Shown here: positions 40,501 to 48,658 of the stretch, piece by piece
How the letters are laid out: each line of letters opens with the position of its first letter
How positions within the stretch are numbered: the first letter of the stretch is position 1
Source: Streptomyces radicis
GTDB lineage: Bacteria; Actinomycetota; Actinomycetes; Streptomycetales; Streptomycetaceae
Direction of reading: 5' to 3'
Assembly: GCF_003626575.1 (NCBI RefSeq)
Contig: NZ_RBDY01000043.1
Span: forward strand, 1-50,504
Length of the DNA: 50,504 nt
Made by a program: the position numbers and the translations under genes
Notes under the pieces: model-generated
Databases searched by the model: none
Told to the model about the DNA's origin: nothing
The model's input: only the letters and a program-made list of their open reading frames with translations

Positions 40501-41238
40501 TCAGGCCCGTCGCATCACATAGCCCGCGTGCCGCAGCGTGTCGCCATCGAACGTGCCGAACGCCCAGAAGCCCAGGTCGTCCAGGTAGTCGATGCGGTCG
40601 CCCTCGATCCGGTAGGTGCCGTCGAAGGCGTGCGGACGGCCGCCCCGGGTCTCGGTGTACCGCCCTTCCGCCGTCAACTCCTGGATCAGAAAGCCCGTTT
40701 CGTCGATCCATCGGCCCACGCGCCCCTGCGCGTCCGGGCCCGCGCCCTCGTCGAGGCCCGGCACCGACGCCGGGCCCGCGTCCGTGAGCCAGCGGCCGTT
40801 CCACAGGACCGGCGCGCCGTCCACCACGAGGGCCAGCACGGCGGGCGAGAGCGCCACGAGGTCGGCGGCGGCGCTCCCGAGGTCCGCGTCGGCGCGCGCG
40901 ATGACGGCGAACGTGGCGGGCTGCCCGGGCGCGAGCGAGCCACGGGCGGCGGAGCGTGAGGCGTGGCGGCCCGCCAGGGTCACCGCGTCGATGGTCGCGG
41001 GAACGATCGTCGCCCCCGAGCAGTCGATCACCACCGCGTCGTCGTCCTCGGCCGCGGTGATGATGCCGGGGCCCACGCCCACGACGACGTCCCCGCCCAG
41101 GAGGAGGTCGCCGCGGGGGAAGCCGCCGATCAACGGGTCGGCGGTGTGCAGGGTCGCGTGTGCGAAGAGGAGCGGGCGGTGGCCCGCGCCGCGGACGCGG
41201 TCCAGGGTGGCTGTGCCGCGGAGTTCCGCGAGGGTCAT
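40501..41238 (-). CDS. Amidohydrolase shell lacking its catalytic barrel, fused to an Atu4866 domain
   Basis: The 245-residue protein begins like an amidohydrolase β-sandwich (LLFAHATLHTADPLIGGFPR, GDVVVGVGPG, CSGATIVPA). Instead of the expected ...GFVDxHxH barrel it jumps directly to the C-terminal sandwich (LAPGQPATFAVI, LALVVDGAPVLWNGRWL). So ~250 residues, including all metal ligands, are absent. Residues ~170-245 are an Atu4866 domain (VGRWIDETGFLIQELTAEGR, YRIEGDRIDYLDDLGFWAFG), a small β-barrel of unknown role. It follows the complete amidohydrolase gene, as if made by duplication and internal deletion. It may bind a ligand without catalysis. Confidence 0.85.
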   Translation of the reverse strand: MTLAELRGTATLDRVRGAGHRPLLFAHATLHTADPLIGGFPRGDLLLGGDVVVGVGPGIITAAEDDDAVVIDCSGATIVPATIDAVTLAGRHASRSAARGSLAPGQPATFAVIARADADLGSAAADLVALSPAVLALVVDGAPVLWNGRWLTDAGPASVPGLDEGAGPDAQGRVGRWIDETGFLIQELTAEGRYTETRGGRPHAFDGTYRIEGDRIDYLDDLGFWAFGTFDGDTLRHAGYVMRRA

Positions 41239-41266
41239 GGTCGGCGTTCCTGTCCTGTCGGGTCCC

Positions 41267-42658
41267 TCAACGGGACGCGTGCATACGGTGGTTGATCGCG
41301 TCGCGGGAGCGCAGGACGTCCCGGCGCAGGGCGTCGACGTCGACGCCGACGAGCCGCCCGTTCCACTTCATGAACGCGCCGCCCACGAGGACGGCGCGGA
41401 TGTTCCTGGCGTCCGCGCCGAGGACGAGCGTGGCGACGGGGTCGTTGAGCGGCATGGTGTTGACGTCCTCGGCCGCGACGATCAGGAGGTCGGCCGCGAG
41501 CCCTGGCACCACGCGCCCGGTCACGTCGCCGAGCCCGATGGCCGCGGCGCCCCGCGCGGTGGCGAGGTCGAGCACGTCGGCCGTGGACAGGCGCGGCGCC
41601 ACCTCGCCCTCGCCGTGTGCGGCGGCGACGGCCCGCATCCGCTGGATGGCGTGCAGCGCCCGCATCTGCGTGAACATGTCGGAGGCGAGCGCCACTTCGA
41701 CGTCGATGCTGAGGCCCGGCCTGAGGCCGACGGCGAGCGCCTCGTCGATCGCGGGCACCGCGGTCGCCAGGCCGATCTGCGCGTCCGACGTCGGGGCGAG
41801 CGCGACCCCGACCCCGGCGTCGCCCATGGCCCGCCACGCCTCAGGCGTGAGATCGGTGCAGTGGATCAGCGTGAGCCGGTCGTCGAGCAGCTTCGCGCGT
41901 TCCCAGCCGAGAACGGCCTCGGACGACGAGGGCCCGAGCACCGCGTCGACGCTCACCCCCACGTCCAGGTCGGCCGCGACCGCCGCGAGACGGGGCCCGT
42001 AGGCCAGGTCGGGTCCCGCGACCTCGTCGGTGGCGAGCGCGCCGAGCCGGAAGCCGATCAGCCCGCGGGCCGCCCCCGCGTAGCGCCCGACGAGGCGGGC
42101 GAGGTCGCCGGGCCACTGGCGGTCCCACTCCCCGAAGTGCGGGCCCATCGCCGCGTGGACACCCCGGATGCCCGTGTCGATCAACGCCTCGATCGCGCGC
42201 TCGGAGTGCGCGGCGGACCGGGAGTTGTGCGAGAAGTCGAGCATCGTCGTGATCCCCGCGTCGAGCGCGGTGAGCGCCGCGAGCCGGGTGCCGACATACA
42301 TGTCCTCGGGCGCGTAGTGGGGCGCGAGCCCGGCGAGGGTCGTCTCCAGATAGCCCGCGAGGTCGTCCACGTCGGCGATGGAACGGCGGAACTGCGTCTG
42401 CCACGCGTGCCGGTGCGTGTCGACGAACCCCGGGGCGACGACGCAGCCGCGCACATCCACGCGGGCGGCGCGGGCGACGCGGTCACCGAGCTCGGCCCGT
42501 TCCGCCAGGCCGGGGCCCACGGCGGCGATCGTGTCGCCTTCGACCAGCACGTCCCCCGCGACGACGGAGCGCCGCTCGTCCATCGTGACCACCGTGCCGC
42601 CCGTGAGCAGCAGGCCGTGCTCCGTGGGCGGCACGCGGGGGTCAAGGGTGTCCCTCAC
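41267..42658 (-). CDS. Amidohydrolase-superfamily deaminase/chlorohydrolase-like enzyme
   Basis: The 463-residue protein starts at a GTG overlapping the upstream stop as GTGA (42655-42658). Features: sandwich GTVVTMDERRSVVAGDVLVE, the metal motif VVAPGFVDTHRHAWQTQFRR (H-x-H), HAAMGPH and LIHCTDL (further histidines), the SIDVEVALASDMFTQMRALH segment with the late aspartate, and ARGAAAIGLGDVTGRVVPGL at the end. This is the cytosine-deaminase/atrazine-chlorohydrolase/S-adenosylhomocysteine-deaminase branch. The usual late 'S-D' is here D-V-E... S-D, so the fourth ligand needs checking. Flanking Atu4866 genes suggest a dedicated catabolic or detoxification unit. Confidence 0.88.
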   Translation of the reverse strand: MRDTLDPRVPPTEHGLLLTGGTVVTMDERRSVVAGDVLVEGDTIAAVGPGLAERAELGDRVARAARVDVRGCVVAPGFVDTHRHAWQTQFRRSIADVDDLAGYLETTLAGLAPHYAPEDMYVGTRLAALTALDAGITTMLDFSHNSRSAAHSERAIEALIDTGIRGVHAAMGPHFGEWDRQWPGDLARLVGRYAGAARGLIGFRLGALATDEVAGPDLAYGPRLAAVAADLDVGVSVDAVLGPSSSEAVLGWERAKLLDDRLTLIHCTDLTPEAWRAMGDAGVGVALAPTSDAQIGLATAVPAIDEALAVGLRPGLSIDVEVALASDMFTQMRALHAIQRMRAVAAAHGEGEVAPRLSTADVLDLATARGAAAIGLGDVTGRVVPGLAADLLIVAAEDVNTMPLNDPVATLVLGADARNIRAVLVGGAFMKWNGRLVGVDVDALRRDVLRSRDAINHRMHASR

Positions 42659-42951
42659 CGCGCCTCGCCGCCCTCGCCGCCCTCGTCGCGGCGGCGCATC
42701 ACCATTCCGGCGTGGTGGAGGACGCCGTCGCGGAAGTCACCGTCGGCGGTGAACCCGGTGTCGTCGAGATACGTGATGTGGTCGCCGTCCACCCAGTAGC
42801 GCCCCGTGTACGCGCTCTCCCGGTCGCCGCGCGCCTCGTCGTACCGCCCGGCGGGCAGCAGCCGGTGGCGGACGTGGCGGTCGGCCGTCTCCCACAGGCC
42901 GTGGTAGGGGTGGTCGTCGGTCGGTGGGCGGTCCGGGTCGATCCCGTGCAT
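42655..42951 (-). CDS. Atu4866-domain protein
   Basis: The 98-residue protein carries the whole Atu4866 motif set: GLWETADRHVRHRLLPAGRY, DEARGDRESAYTGRYWVDGD, HITYLDDTGFTADGDFRDG, VLHHAGMVMRR. It is the first gene of the leftward operon 40501-42951, whose stop overlaps the amidohydrolase start. The family forms a small β-structure of unknown function and is commonly next to oxidoreductase and hydrolase genes. Its domain is present again in the last gene of the operon. Confidence 0.9.
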   Translation of the reverse strand: MHGIDPDRPPTDDHPYHGLWETADRHVRHRLLPAGRYDEARGDRESAYTGRYWVDGDHITYLDDTGFTADGDFRDGVLHHAGMVMRRRDEGGEGGEAR

Positions 42952-43079
42952 GGTGCTCCTCTCTTCCGCCTCTTCCGCCGTCGAGCATCGGCCGCGCGCC
43001 CGCCGCGAGGGAGTCCGGGATCTTCCTGGGTGTGGCGCTGCCAGGCTCGGCCGCGGGCCGCCGCACGTAACCTGGACAC

Positions 43080-43880
43080 ATGGCCGACCACGCGCTGGCG
43101 GAGTTCCTCGTCGCGAAGCGGGCAGCGCTGCCGCCCGAGGCGTTCCCGTTGCCCACCAGGGGCGCCCGCCGCGTTCCCGGGCTGCGGCGCGACGAGGTGG
43201 CCCAGATGTCGGGGATCAGCGTCGACTACTACACGCGCCTGGAGCAGGGCAGGGAACGGCACCCGTCGCCCGCCGTGATCTCCGGTCTCGCCAGGGCGCT
43301 GTCCCTCACCCCCGACGAGAGCGCGCACCTGCACCTCCTGTGCGGGGTGGTGCCGAAGGAGCGGCCCGCGCCCGAGCGCGGCCTCGGGGACGTGCTGCCG
43401 CGCATGCTCGACTCATGGCCGCGCACCCCGGCGTTCGTCCTGGATCCGCTGCTCGACATCGTGGCCCTCAACTCCCTGGCGCGGGCGCTGTTCTCGGCCT
43501 TCGCACACACCAGGAACCTCGCCGAGATGACCTTTCTCGACGAGGCGGGCAAGGCGTTCCACGCCGACTGGGACCGCGCGGCGGCGTCCTGTGTCGCCGC
43601 GCTGCGGGCGACGCGGCACCTCGGGGACCGGGCCAGGCTGGCCGAGCTGCTGGCCACGCTGGGCGAGGACGCGCGCTTCGCCGCGCTCTGGGCCCGTTAC
43701 GACGTGGAGCCCAAGACGCGCGAGCGCAAGGTCCTCGTCCATGACGAGGTGGGCGAGCTGGCGCTCGACTTCCAGACGTTCGCGATCGGCGGCTCGCCGG
43801 GCCACGAGCTGGTCGCCTACCAGGCCGAGCCGGGCAGCGAGAGCGAACGCCGCCTGCTCGCGCTGCGCCGGACGCGCTGA
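43080..43880 (+). CDS. XRE-family regulator with MmyB-like ligand-binding domain
   Basis: The 266-residue protein starts at ATG 43080. The helix-turn-helix spans ~10-75 (RRVPGLRRDEVAQMSGISVD, YYTRLEQGRERHPSPAVISG). The C-terminal ~170 residues match the MmyB-like PAS-type domain (AFVLDPLLDIVALNSLARAL, FLDEAGKAFHADWDRAAASC, FAALWARYDVEPKTRERKVL, HELVAYQAEPGSESERRLLA). Such regulators bind small lipophilic or redox ligands and repress a divergent gene set. Here that is the Atu4866-amidohydrolase operon starting 128 bp away. Confidence 0.93.
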   Translation: MADHALAEFLVAKRAALPPEAFPLPTRGARRVPGLRRDEVAQMSGISVDYYTRLEQGRERHPSPAVISGLARALSLTPDESAHLHLLCGVVPKERPAPERGLGDVLPRMLDSWPRTPAFVLDPLLDIVALNSLARALFSAFAHTRNLAEMTFLDEAGKAFHADWDRAAASCVAALRATRHLGDRARLAELLATLGEDARFAALWARYDVEPKTRERKVLVHDEVGELALDFQTFAIGGSPGHELVAYQAEPGSESERRLLALRRTR

Positions 43881-43913
43881 CCGGCGAGCGCGTCACTCAG
43901 GGGCCATCGGCGG

Positions 43914-44327
43914 TCAACGGCTGCTGACGCGGGGGCCGTTGTACTGCTGGTCGGCCACGGGCTCGGCCCAGACGGTCTCGGGGGCGTCGTCGCCGGTGCC
44001 TTCCCACAGGGCGATGTGTTCCATGAAGCGGTCGGGGGCGGCGCCGTGCCAGTGGTCCTCGTCGGGCGGGCAGCTCACGGTCTCGCCGGGGTGGGCCTCG
44101 AAGACGGTGCCGTCGCGGACGCCGATCAGCGCGATCCCCGAGACCACGTGGAGGGTCTGGCCCACCGCGTGGGAGTGCCAGTGGGTACGGGCGCCGGGTG
44201 AGAAGCGCACCAGGTTGGCCCGCATCCGTGAGGGTTCGAGGCCCGCGACGATGACGTCCCACCACACGTCCCCGGTGAACCGGTCGGCCGGTGCCTTGCT
44301 GGTGGGCGGGCGCTCGACGAACTCCAT
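43914..44327 (-). CDS. Cupin-domain protein
   Basis: The 137-residue single-domain cupin starts at ATG 44327 behind GGAGAGG. The two metal motifs are evident: FSPGARTHWHSHAVGQTLHV (G-x5-H-x-H-x-x-x-x-x-E, with Q/T at the Glu position) and CPPDEDHWHGAAP (P-x-x-x-x-H-x-x). N-terminal RFTGDVWWDVIVAGLEPSRM resembles the cupins annotated as (R)-mandelonitrile-lyase-like. It ends a leftward redox operon after an SDR gene and may be an isomerase or dioxygenase-like enzyme. Confidence 0.9.
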   Translation of the reverse strand: MEFVERPPTSKAPADRFTGDVWWDVIVAGLEPSRMRANLVRFSPGARTHWHSHAVGQTLHVVSGIALIGVRDGTVFEAHPGETVSCPPDEDHWHGAAPDRFMEHIALWEGTGDDAPETVWAEPVADQQYNGPRVSSR

Positions 44328-44378
44328 CGGTGTGCCTCTCCTTGCTGTTCGAGGGTGGTCAACGCTGTTCGAGGGGGG

Positions 44379-45146
44379 TCAACGGGCGACGTAGCCGCCG
44401 TCGACGGGCAGGGCGACGCCGATGACGAAGCTGGCGCCCGAGCTGCACAGCCACAGGACGGCCTGGGCGATCTCGTCGGCCGTGCCGAGCCGGTTGACGG
44501 GCTGGTTCGCCTCGGCCTCGGCGCGGTCGAGCTCTCCCTTGGCGATCATGTCGCCGACCATGGGGGTGTCGATCGTGCCGGGGCAGACGGCGTTGACGCG
44601 GATGCCGCGGGGGGCGTATTCCAGGGCGGCGCTGCTGGTCAGGCCGATCACGCCGTGCTTGGCGGCGTGGTAGGAGGCGCGGCCCGGGATGCCGACCAGA
44701 CCGCCGAGGGAGGAGCAGTTGACGATGGCCCCGCTGCCCTGGGCGCGCATGTGGCGCAGCTCGTACTTCATGGACGCCCAGACGCCGCGCAGGTTGACGG
44801 CGTTGACCCTGTCGAACATCTCGGCGCCCTCATCGGCGGCGTCGGCGGGCGGGATCTGGATGCCCGCGTTGTTGTAGGCCATGTCCAGGCGCCCGAAGGT
44901 CTCCACCGTGCGGTCGACGGCGGCGGCGACCTGGTCCTCGTCCGTGACGTCACAGACCAGGGCCAGGGCCCGGTGGCCCGCGTCGGTGAGGTCCTTCGCG
45001 GCCGCGTCCACGGCGGCTTCGTCGATGTCAGCCATGGCGACCGCGGCGCCCGAGGCGGCGAAGGCCCGGGCGGTGGCCAGGCCCATGCCGGAGCTGGCGC
45101 CGGTGACAAGGGCGACCTGGCCGGTGAAGTCATATGTGGGGTTCAT
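44379..45146 (-). CDS. Short-chain dehydrogenase/reductase (classical SDR)
   Basis: The 255-residue enzyme starts at ATG 45146 with AAGGA five bases upstream. It has TGxxxGxG as VTGASSGMGLATARAFAASG, NAG as YNNAGIQIPP, the catalytic Ser in VNCSSLGGLV, YxxxK as ASYHAAKHGVIGLT, and the PG motif VNAVCPGTIDTPM. The acidic MADID after β2 favours NAD(H) over NADP(H). It is the third gene of the ADH-cyclophilin-SDR-cupin set. Confidence 0.95.
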   Translation of the reverse strand: MNPTYDFTGQVALVTGASSGMGLATARAFAASGAAVAMADIDEAAVDAAAKDLTDAGHRALALVCDVTDEDQVAAAVDRTVETFGRLDMAYNNAGIQIPPADAADEGAEMFDRVNAVNLRGVWASMKYELRHMRAQGSGAIVNCSSLGGLVGIPGRASYHAAKHGVIGLTSSAALEYAPRGIRVNAVCPGTIDTPMVGDMIAKGELDRAEAEANQPVNRLGTADEIAQAVLWLCSSGASFVIGVALPVDGGYVAR

Positions 45147-45171
45147 GAACGTCCTTGGTACGAGGGGTGGT

Positions 45172-45519
45172 TCAGGAGGCGGCCTCGATGGTGATCCGCC
45201 CGGCCCCGGCCAGCCGGTCGGGGGCGGCGTCGATGTGGCCCAGGACGAGAAGGTCAGCGGAGGCGGAGGGCCCGTCCCGGTGGAAGAGGGCGAGGTTGCC
45301 CCAGGGCACGTAGTAGGCGATGTCGCCGACCCTGGCCGCGACAGGTGCGGGGGCGCCTTCGGTGGTGAGCTCGCGCGGCGGGTAGCCGATCCGTTCCGTT
45401 CCGTCGAAGTCCCTCAGCTCCAGGGTGAGCGGGAGCAGGGTGGCCAGGTCGCGGGCCGCGGGGCTGTCGTTCACATCCGCCTCGACAGCTCGGCCGTCGA
45501 GGGTGACACGGATGTCCAT
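45172..45519 (-). CDS. Cyclophilin-like fold protein
   Basis: I chose ATG 45519 (115 residues), which begins the conserved text: MDIRVTLDGRAVEADVNDSP, AARDLATLLPLTLELRDFDG, ERIGYPPRELTTEG, GDIAYYVPWGNLALFHRDGP, LLVLGHID. This is the prokaryotic cyclophilin-like family (β-barrel, no proline-isomerase residues). It is often next to SDR, alcohol dehydrogenase and cupin genes and may bind a cofactor or act as isomerase; function is unknown. Confidence 0.88.
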   Translation of the reverse strand: MDIRVTLDGRAVEADVNDSPAARDLATLLPLTLELRDFDGTERIGYPPRELTTEGAPAPVAARVGDIAYYVPWGNLALFHRDGPSASADLLVLGHIDAAPDRLAGAGRITIEAAS

Positions 45520-45615
45520 GGGGGTGTTCCTGTCGGAGCTGGGCGGGACGCTGGGCTCCGGTGTCTCCGGCCGCCCCACCGATGAGAACGGCGCGGAGGG
45601 CGGAGGGCACGCGGG

Positions 45616-46632
45616 TCAGGGCCTGAGGAGGGTCTTGATGGCGCGGCGTTCGTCCATCGCCAGGTAGCCCTCGGCGACCTGGTCGAGGGGCAGGGCGAGG
45701 TCGAAGACCCGGCCCGGGGCTATCCGGCCCGACAGGACGCGGTCGATCAGATCGGGCAGGTAGCGGCGCACGGGGGCGGGGCCGCCGCGCAGGCCGACAT
45801 GGGAGAAGAACAGCTCCTGGCCGTCGACGGCGACGCCGTGGGGGACGCCGACGAAGCCGACGTCGCCGCCGGGGCGGGCGGAGCGCAGGGCCTGCCGCAT
45901 GGCCTGGGCGGTGCCGACGCACTCGAGCACGCTGTCGGCGCCGATGCCGTCGGTGAGGTCCTTGATCCGGGCGACGCCCTCGTCGCCGCGTTCGGTGACG
46001 ATGTCGGTGGCGCCGAACGCGCGGGCCAGCCTCTGGCGGGGCTCGTGGCGGCTCATGACGATGATCCGCCCGGCTCCCCTCTCCTTGGCGGCGATCACCG
46101 CGCACAGACCGACGGCGCCGTCGCCGACGACCACCGCGGTGGAGCCGGGCCTCACCTCGGCGGCGTCGGCGGCCCACCAGCCGGTGCCCATGACGTCGGA
46201 GACGGCCAGCAGGCTCGGCCAGAGCTCCTCGCCCGGCACGTCGTCGGTGGCGACCAGGGTGCCCTGGGCGTTCGGGATGCGGATGTACTCCGCCTGGCAT
46301 GTGCTCATGAACGCGCGGTGCAGGCAGTTGGACGGGAATCCGTTGCGGCAGTTCACGCACGTGTTGTCCGAGGTGGCGAACGAGCCCACGACGAACTGCC
46401 CCGGCCTGACCGCGGTGACCTCGCCGCCGACCTCCTCCACGAAACCGACGTACTCGTGCCCCATCGGATGCGGTTCGCCGGTCGGCTCCACACCGCGGTA
46501 CGGCCACAGGTCGGAGCCGCACACACACGTCACGGCCGTGCGGATGATCGCGTCGGTGGGGTGGACGATCTTCGGGTCCTCCAGGGTGTCGAAGCGGATG
46601 TCACGGGGGGCGTGGATCACTGCGCCGCGCAT
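45616..46632 (-). CDS. Zinc-dependent alcohol dehydrogenase (MDR family)
   Basis: The 338-residue enzyme starts at ATG 46632. Catalytic zinc ligands: CVCGSDLWPYRG, PMGHEYVGFVEEVG. The structural-zinc loop is modified (DNTCVNCRNGFPSNCLHR, three cysteines in place of four). Rossmann motif STAVVVGDGAVGLCAVIAAKE and the NADP-leaning MSRHEPR follow. C-terminal segment: GGPAPVRRYLPDLIDRVLSG and MDERRAIKTLLRP. It heads the leftward operon divergent from the XRE gene at 46808. Confidence 0.93.
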   Translation of the reverse strand: MRGAVIHAPRDIRFDTLEDPKIVHPTDAIIRTAVTCVCGSDLWPYRGVEPTGEPHPMGHEYVGFVEEVGGEVTAVRPGQFVVGSFATSDNTCVNCRNGFPSNCLHRAFMSTCQAEYIRIPNAQGTLVATDDVPGEELWPSLLAVSDVMGTGWWAADAAEVRPGSTAVVVGDGAVGLCAVIAAKERGAGRIIVMSRHEPRQRLARAFGATDIVTERGDEGVARIKDLTDGIGADSVLECVGTAQAMRQALRSARPGGDVGFVGVPHGVAVDGQELFFSHVGLRGGPAPVRRYLPDLIDRVLSGRIAPGRVFDLALPLDQVAEGYLAMDERRAIKTLLRP

Positions 46633-46649
46633 GAGGGGGATTCCTTTAC

Positions 46650-46682
46650 GTGCCGGGGTCGTGCCGGGGTCGTGCCGGGGTC
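46650..46682. repeat. Three tandem copies of GTGCCGGGGTC
   Basis: Three perfect 11-bp units lie in the divergent promoter region between the alcohol dehydrogenase and its XRE regulator, 18 bp before the dehydrogenase start on its leader. The spacing of one helical turn per unit would suit cooperative binding by a regulator, though simple slippage is equally possible. Confidence 0.8.
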
Positions 46683-46807
46683 GCGGTACCAGCGGAGAGC
46701 ACCACATCAGCCAGGTAACCCGCTCCCGGCGCGCGCATCGAGTCACCGTCAAGGGGTGTACGGGCAGTACACCCGTGCGGCCGCGCGCGGGACGTACCGT
46801 CGAAGGT

Positions 46808-47713
46808 GTGGACAACCGAGCAGAGGTCCGCGAGTTCCTCACCTCGCGGCGAGCGAAGATCAGCCCCGAGCGGGCGGGCCTGCCATCCGGCAGCCGCCGT
46901 CGCGTGCCGGGGCTGCGCAGGAGCGAGGTCGCCGCCCTCGCCGACATGAGCGTGGAGTACTACGCCAAGCTGGAACGCGGGAACCTCGCCGGGGTCTCCC
47001 CCGGCGTTCTCGAAGCCGTCGCCCGCGCCCTCAGGCTCGACGACGCCGAGCGCGCCCATCTGCTGCGCCTGGCCCAGGCTGCCGACGGCTCCGACGCCCT
47101 CACCCGGCCACGACGCCGCACCGGCCGACCGTGGGCCGCGCACCGCGGTCTCCAGTGGGCCCTTGACGCCATCACCGCGGGCCCGGCGTTCGTCCGCAAC
47201 GGCCGCATGGACCTGCTCGCCGCCAACCGGCTCGCCCGCGCCTTCTACGCCGACGTCCACGCGGCCCCGGGCAACCAGGCGAACCTGGCCCGGTTCACCT
47301 TCCTCGATCCGGCCTCCCGGCGCTTCTATCCCGAGTGGGACCAGGCCGCCGACATCTCCGTCGCGATCCTGCGCACCGAGGCGGGCCGCGACCCCCACGA
47401 CAAGGACCTCCACGACCTCGTCGGCGAACTCTCCACCCGCAGCGACGCCTTCCGCACCCGCTGGGGCGCCCACAACGTCCGCCACCACGGCACCGGCACC
47501 AAACGCTTTCACCACCGGGCCGTCGGCGACCTCACCCTCGCCTACGAGGGCCTCGAGATGACCGCGGAGCCCGGCCTCACGCTCACCATCTACACCGCCG
47601 AGCCCGGCTCCCCTTCCGAAGAAGGCCTGCGCCTCCTCGCTTCCTTGGCCGCCACCCAGGAGGCACAGGCGACCACGCGGGAGGCGGCGCGGACGACGCC
47701 GGGCGGCGAGTGA
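46808..47713 (+). CDS. XRE-family regulator with MmyB-like ligand-binding domain
   Basis: The 301-residue protein starts at GTG 46808. Helix-turn-helix at ~10-70 (FLTSRRAKISPERAGLPSGS, RRVPGLRRSEVAALADMSVE, YYAKLERGNLAGVSPGVL). Sensor domain ~105-285 (AFVRNGRMDLLAANRLARAF, FLDPASRRFYPEWDQAADIS, FRTRWGAHNVRHHGTGTKRF, GDLTLAYEGLEMTAEPGLTL). It is a paralogue-like relative of the regulator at 43080 and is likewise divergent from an enzyme operon, here the ADH-cyclophilin-SDR-cupin genes. It is probably their repressor or activator. Confidence 0.94.
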   Translation: MDNRAEVREFLTSRRAKISPERAGLPSGSRRRVPGLRRSEVAALADMSVEYYAKLERGNLAGVSPGVLEAVARALRLDDAERAHLLRLAQAADGSDALTRPRRRTGRPWAAHRGLQWALDAITAGPAFVRNGRMDLLAANRLARAFYADVHAAPGNQANLARFTFLDPASRRFYPEWDQAADISVAILRTEAGRDPHDKDLHDLVGELSTRSDAFRTRWGAHNVRHHGTGTKRFHHRAVGDLTLAYEGLEMTAEPGLTLTIYTAEPGSPSEEGLRLLASLAATQEAQATTREAARTTPGGE

Positions 47714-47758
47714 CCCGGTGGCGGGGTGAGCGGCGACCCGCCACGCCCTCCAATTCTC

Positions 47759-47782
47759 ATACCGATACAGTATGGCCGGTAT
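47759..47782. promoter_or_regulatory. Nested palindromic operator upstream of the methionine aminopeptidase
   Basis: ATACCG (47759-47764) pairs with CGGTAT (47777-47782), and inside lies ATAC-A-GTAT (47765-47773). The dyad overlaps a possible -10 (TATAGT, 47780-47785) of the downstream gene, so a bound protein would repress it. The AT-rich composition stands out. No cognate regulator can be named. Confidence 0.5.
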
Positions 47783-47811
47783 AGTTATTGGCCGCATGCG
47801 AAGGGCGCCCC

Positions 47812-48591
47812 ATGATCGAGATCCTCACCCCCACCCTGCTCGACCGCGCGAAGGACACGGGCGCCCTGGTCGCCGACATCCTCCGGACGTTGAAGGGCCG
47901 CAGCACGGTCGGCACGAACCTCCTCGACATCGACCGATGGGCCAAGTCCCTGATCGTCGAGGCGGGAGCGCTGTCCTGCTACGTCGACTACGCGCCGTCG
48001 TTCGGACGCGGCCCGTTCGGCCACTACATCTGCACGGCCGTCAACGACGCCGTGCTCCACGGCAGGCCCCACGACCGCACGCTCGCCGACGGCGATCTGC
48101 TGACCCTCGACCTCGCCGTCTCGCGCGGCGGGGTCGCCGCGGACGCCGCCATCAGCTTCATCGTGGGCGACGCGAAGCCCGGCGAGAGCGTCGCGATGAT
48201 CAGCGCGACCGAGCGCGCGCTGGCCGCGGGGATCGCCGCGGCCGGGCCGGGGGCCCGCGTCGGCGACATCTCCCACGCCATCGGCACGGTCCTCGGCGAG
48301 GCCGGGTACGCGGTCAACACCGAGTTCGGCGGCCATGGCATCGGATCGACGATGCACCAGGACCCGCACGTCCCCAACACCGGGAGGCCGGGCCGCGGAT
48401 ACCAGCTGCGCCCCGGGCTGCTGCTGGCGCTCGAGCCATGGGTCATGGCGGACACCGCCACGCTGGTCACCGATGCCGACGGGTGGACGCTCCGCAGCGC
48501 GACGGGCTGCCGGACGGCACACAGCGAGCACACGATCGCCATCACCGAGGACGGAGCCGAGGTCCTCACCGCGCCGGTCGGGGACGCGTAG
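47812..48591 (+). CDS. map: Type I methionine aminopeptidase
   Basis: I chose ATG 47812 (259 residues) since MIEILTPTLLDRAKDTGALV matches the family's beginning. All five metal ligands can be found: D and D eleven apart in LTLDLAVSRGGVAADAA, H in GGHGIGSTMHQ, E in LLALEPWV and E in TAHSEHTIAIT. The substrate-side histidine is in FGRGPFGHYICTAVNDAVLH. It removes N-terminal Met from nascent proteins. With an operator-like palindrome and accessory neighbours it is probably an extra, regulated copy, not the one near the ribosomal genes. Confidence 0.93.
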   Translation: MIEILTPTLLDRAKDTGALVADILRTLKGRSTVGTNLLDIDRWAKSLIVEAGALSCYVDYAPSFGRGPFGHYICTAVNDAVLHGRPHDRTLADGDLLTLDLAVSRGGVAADAAISFIVGDAKPGESVAMISATERALAAGIAAAGPGARVGDISHAIGTVLGEAGYAVNTEFGGHGIGSTMHQDPHVPNTGRPGRGYQLRPGLLLALEPWVMADTATLVTDADGWTLRSATGCRTAHSEHTIAITEDGAEVLTAPVGDA

Positions 48592-48658
48592 GCGCGCCCG
48601 GTCGGCGGCTCGCGTGACACGCTGTGCCCACGAACCGGCGAAAGGGAGACATCACATC

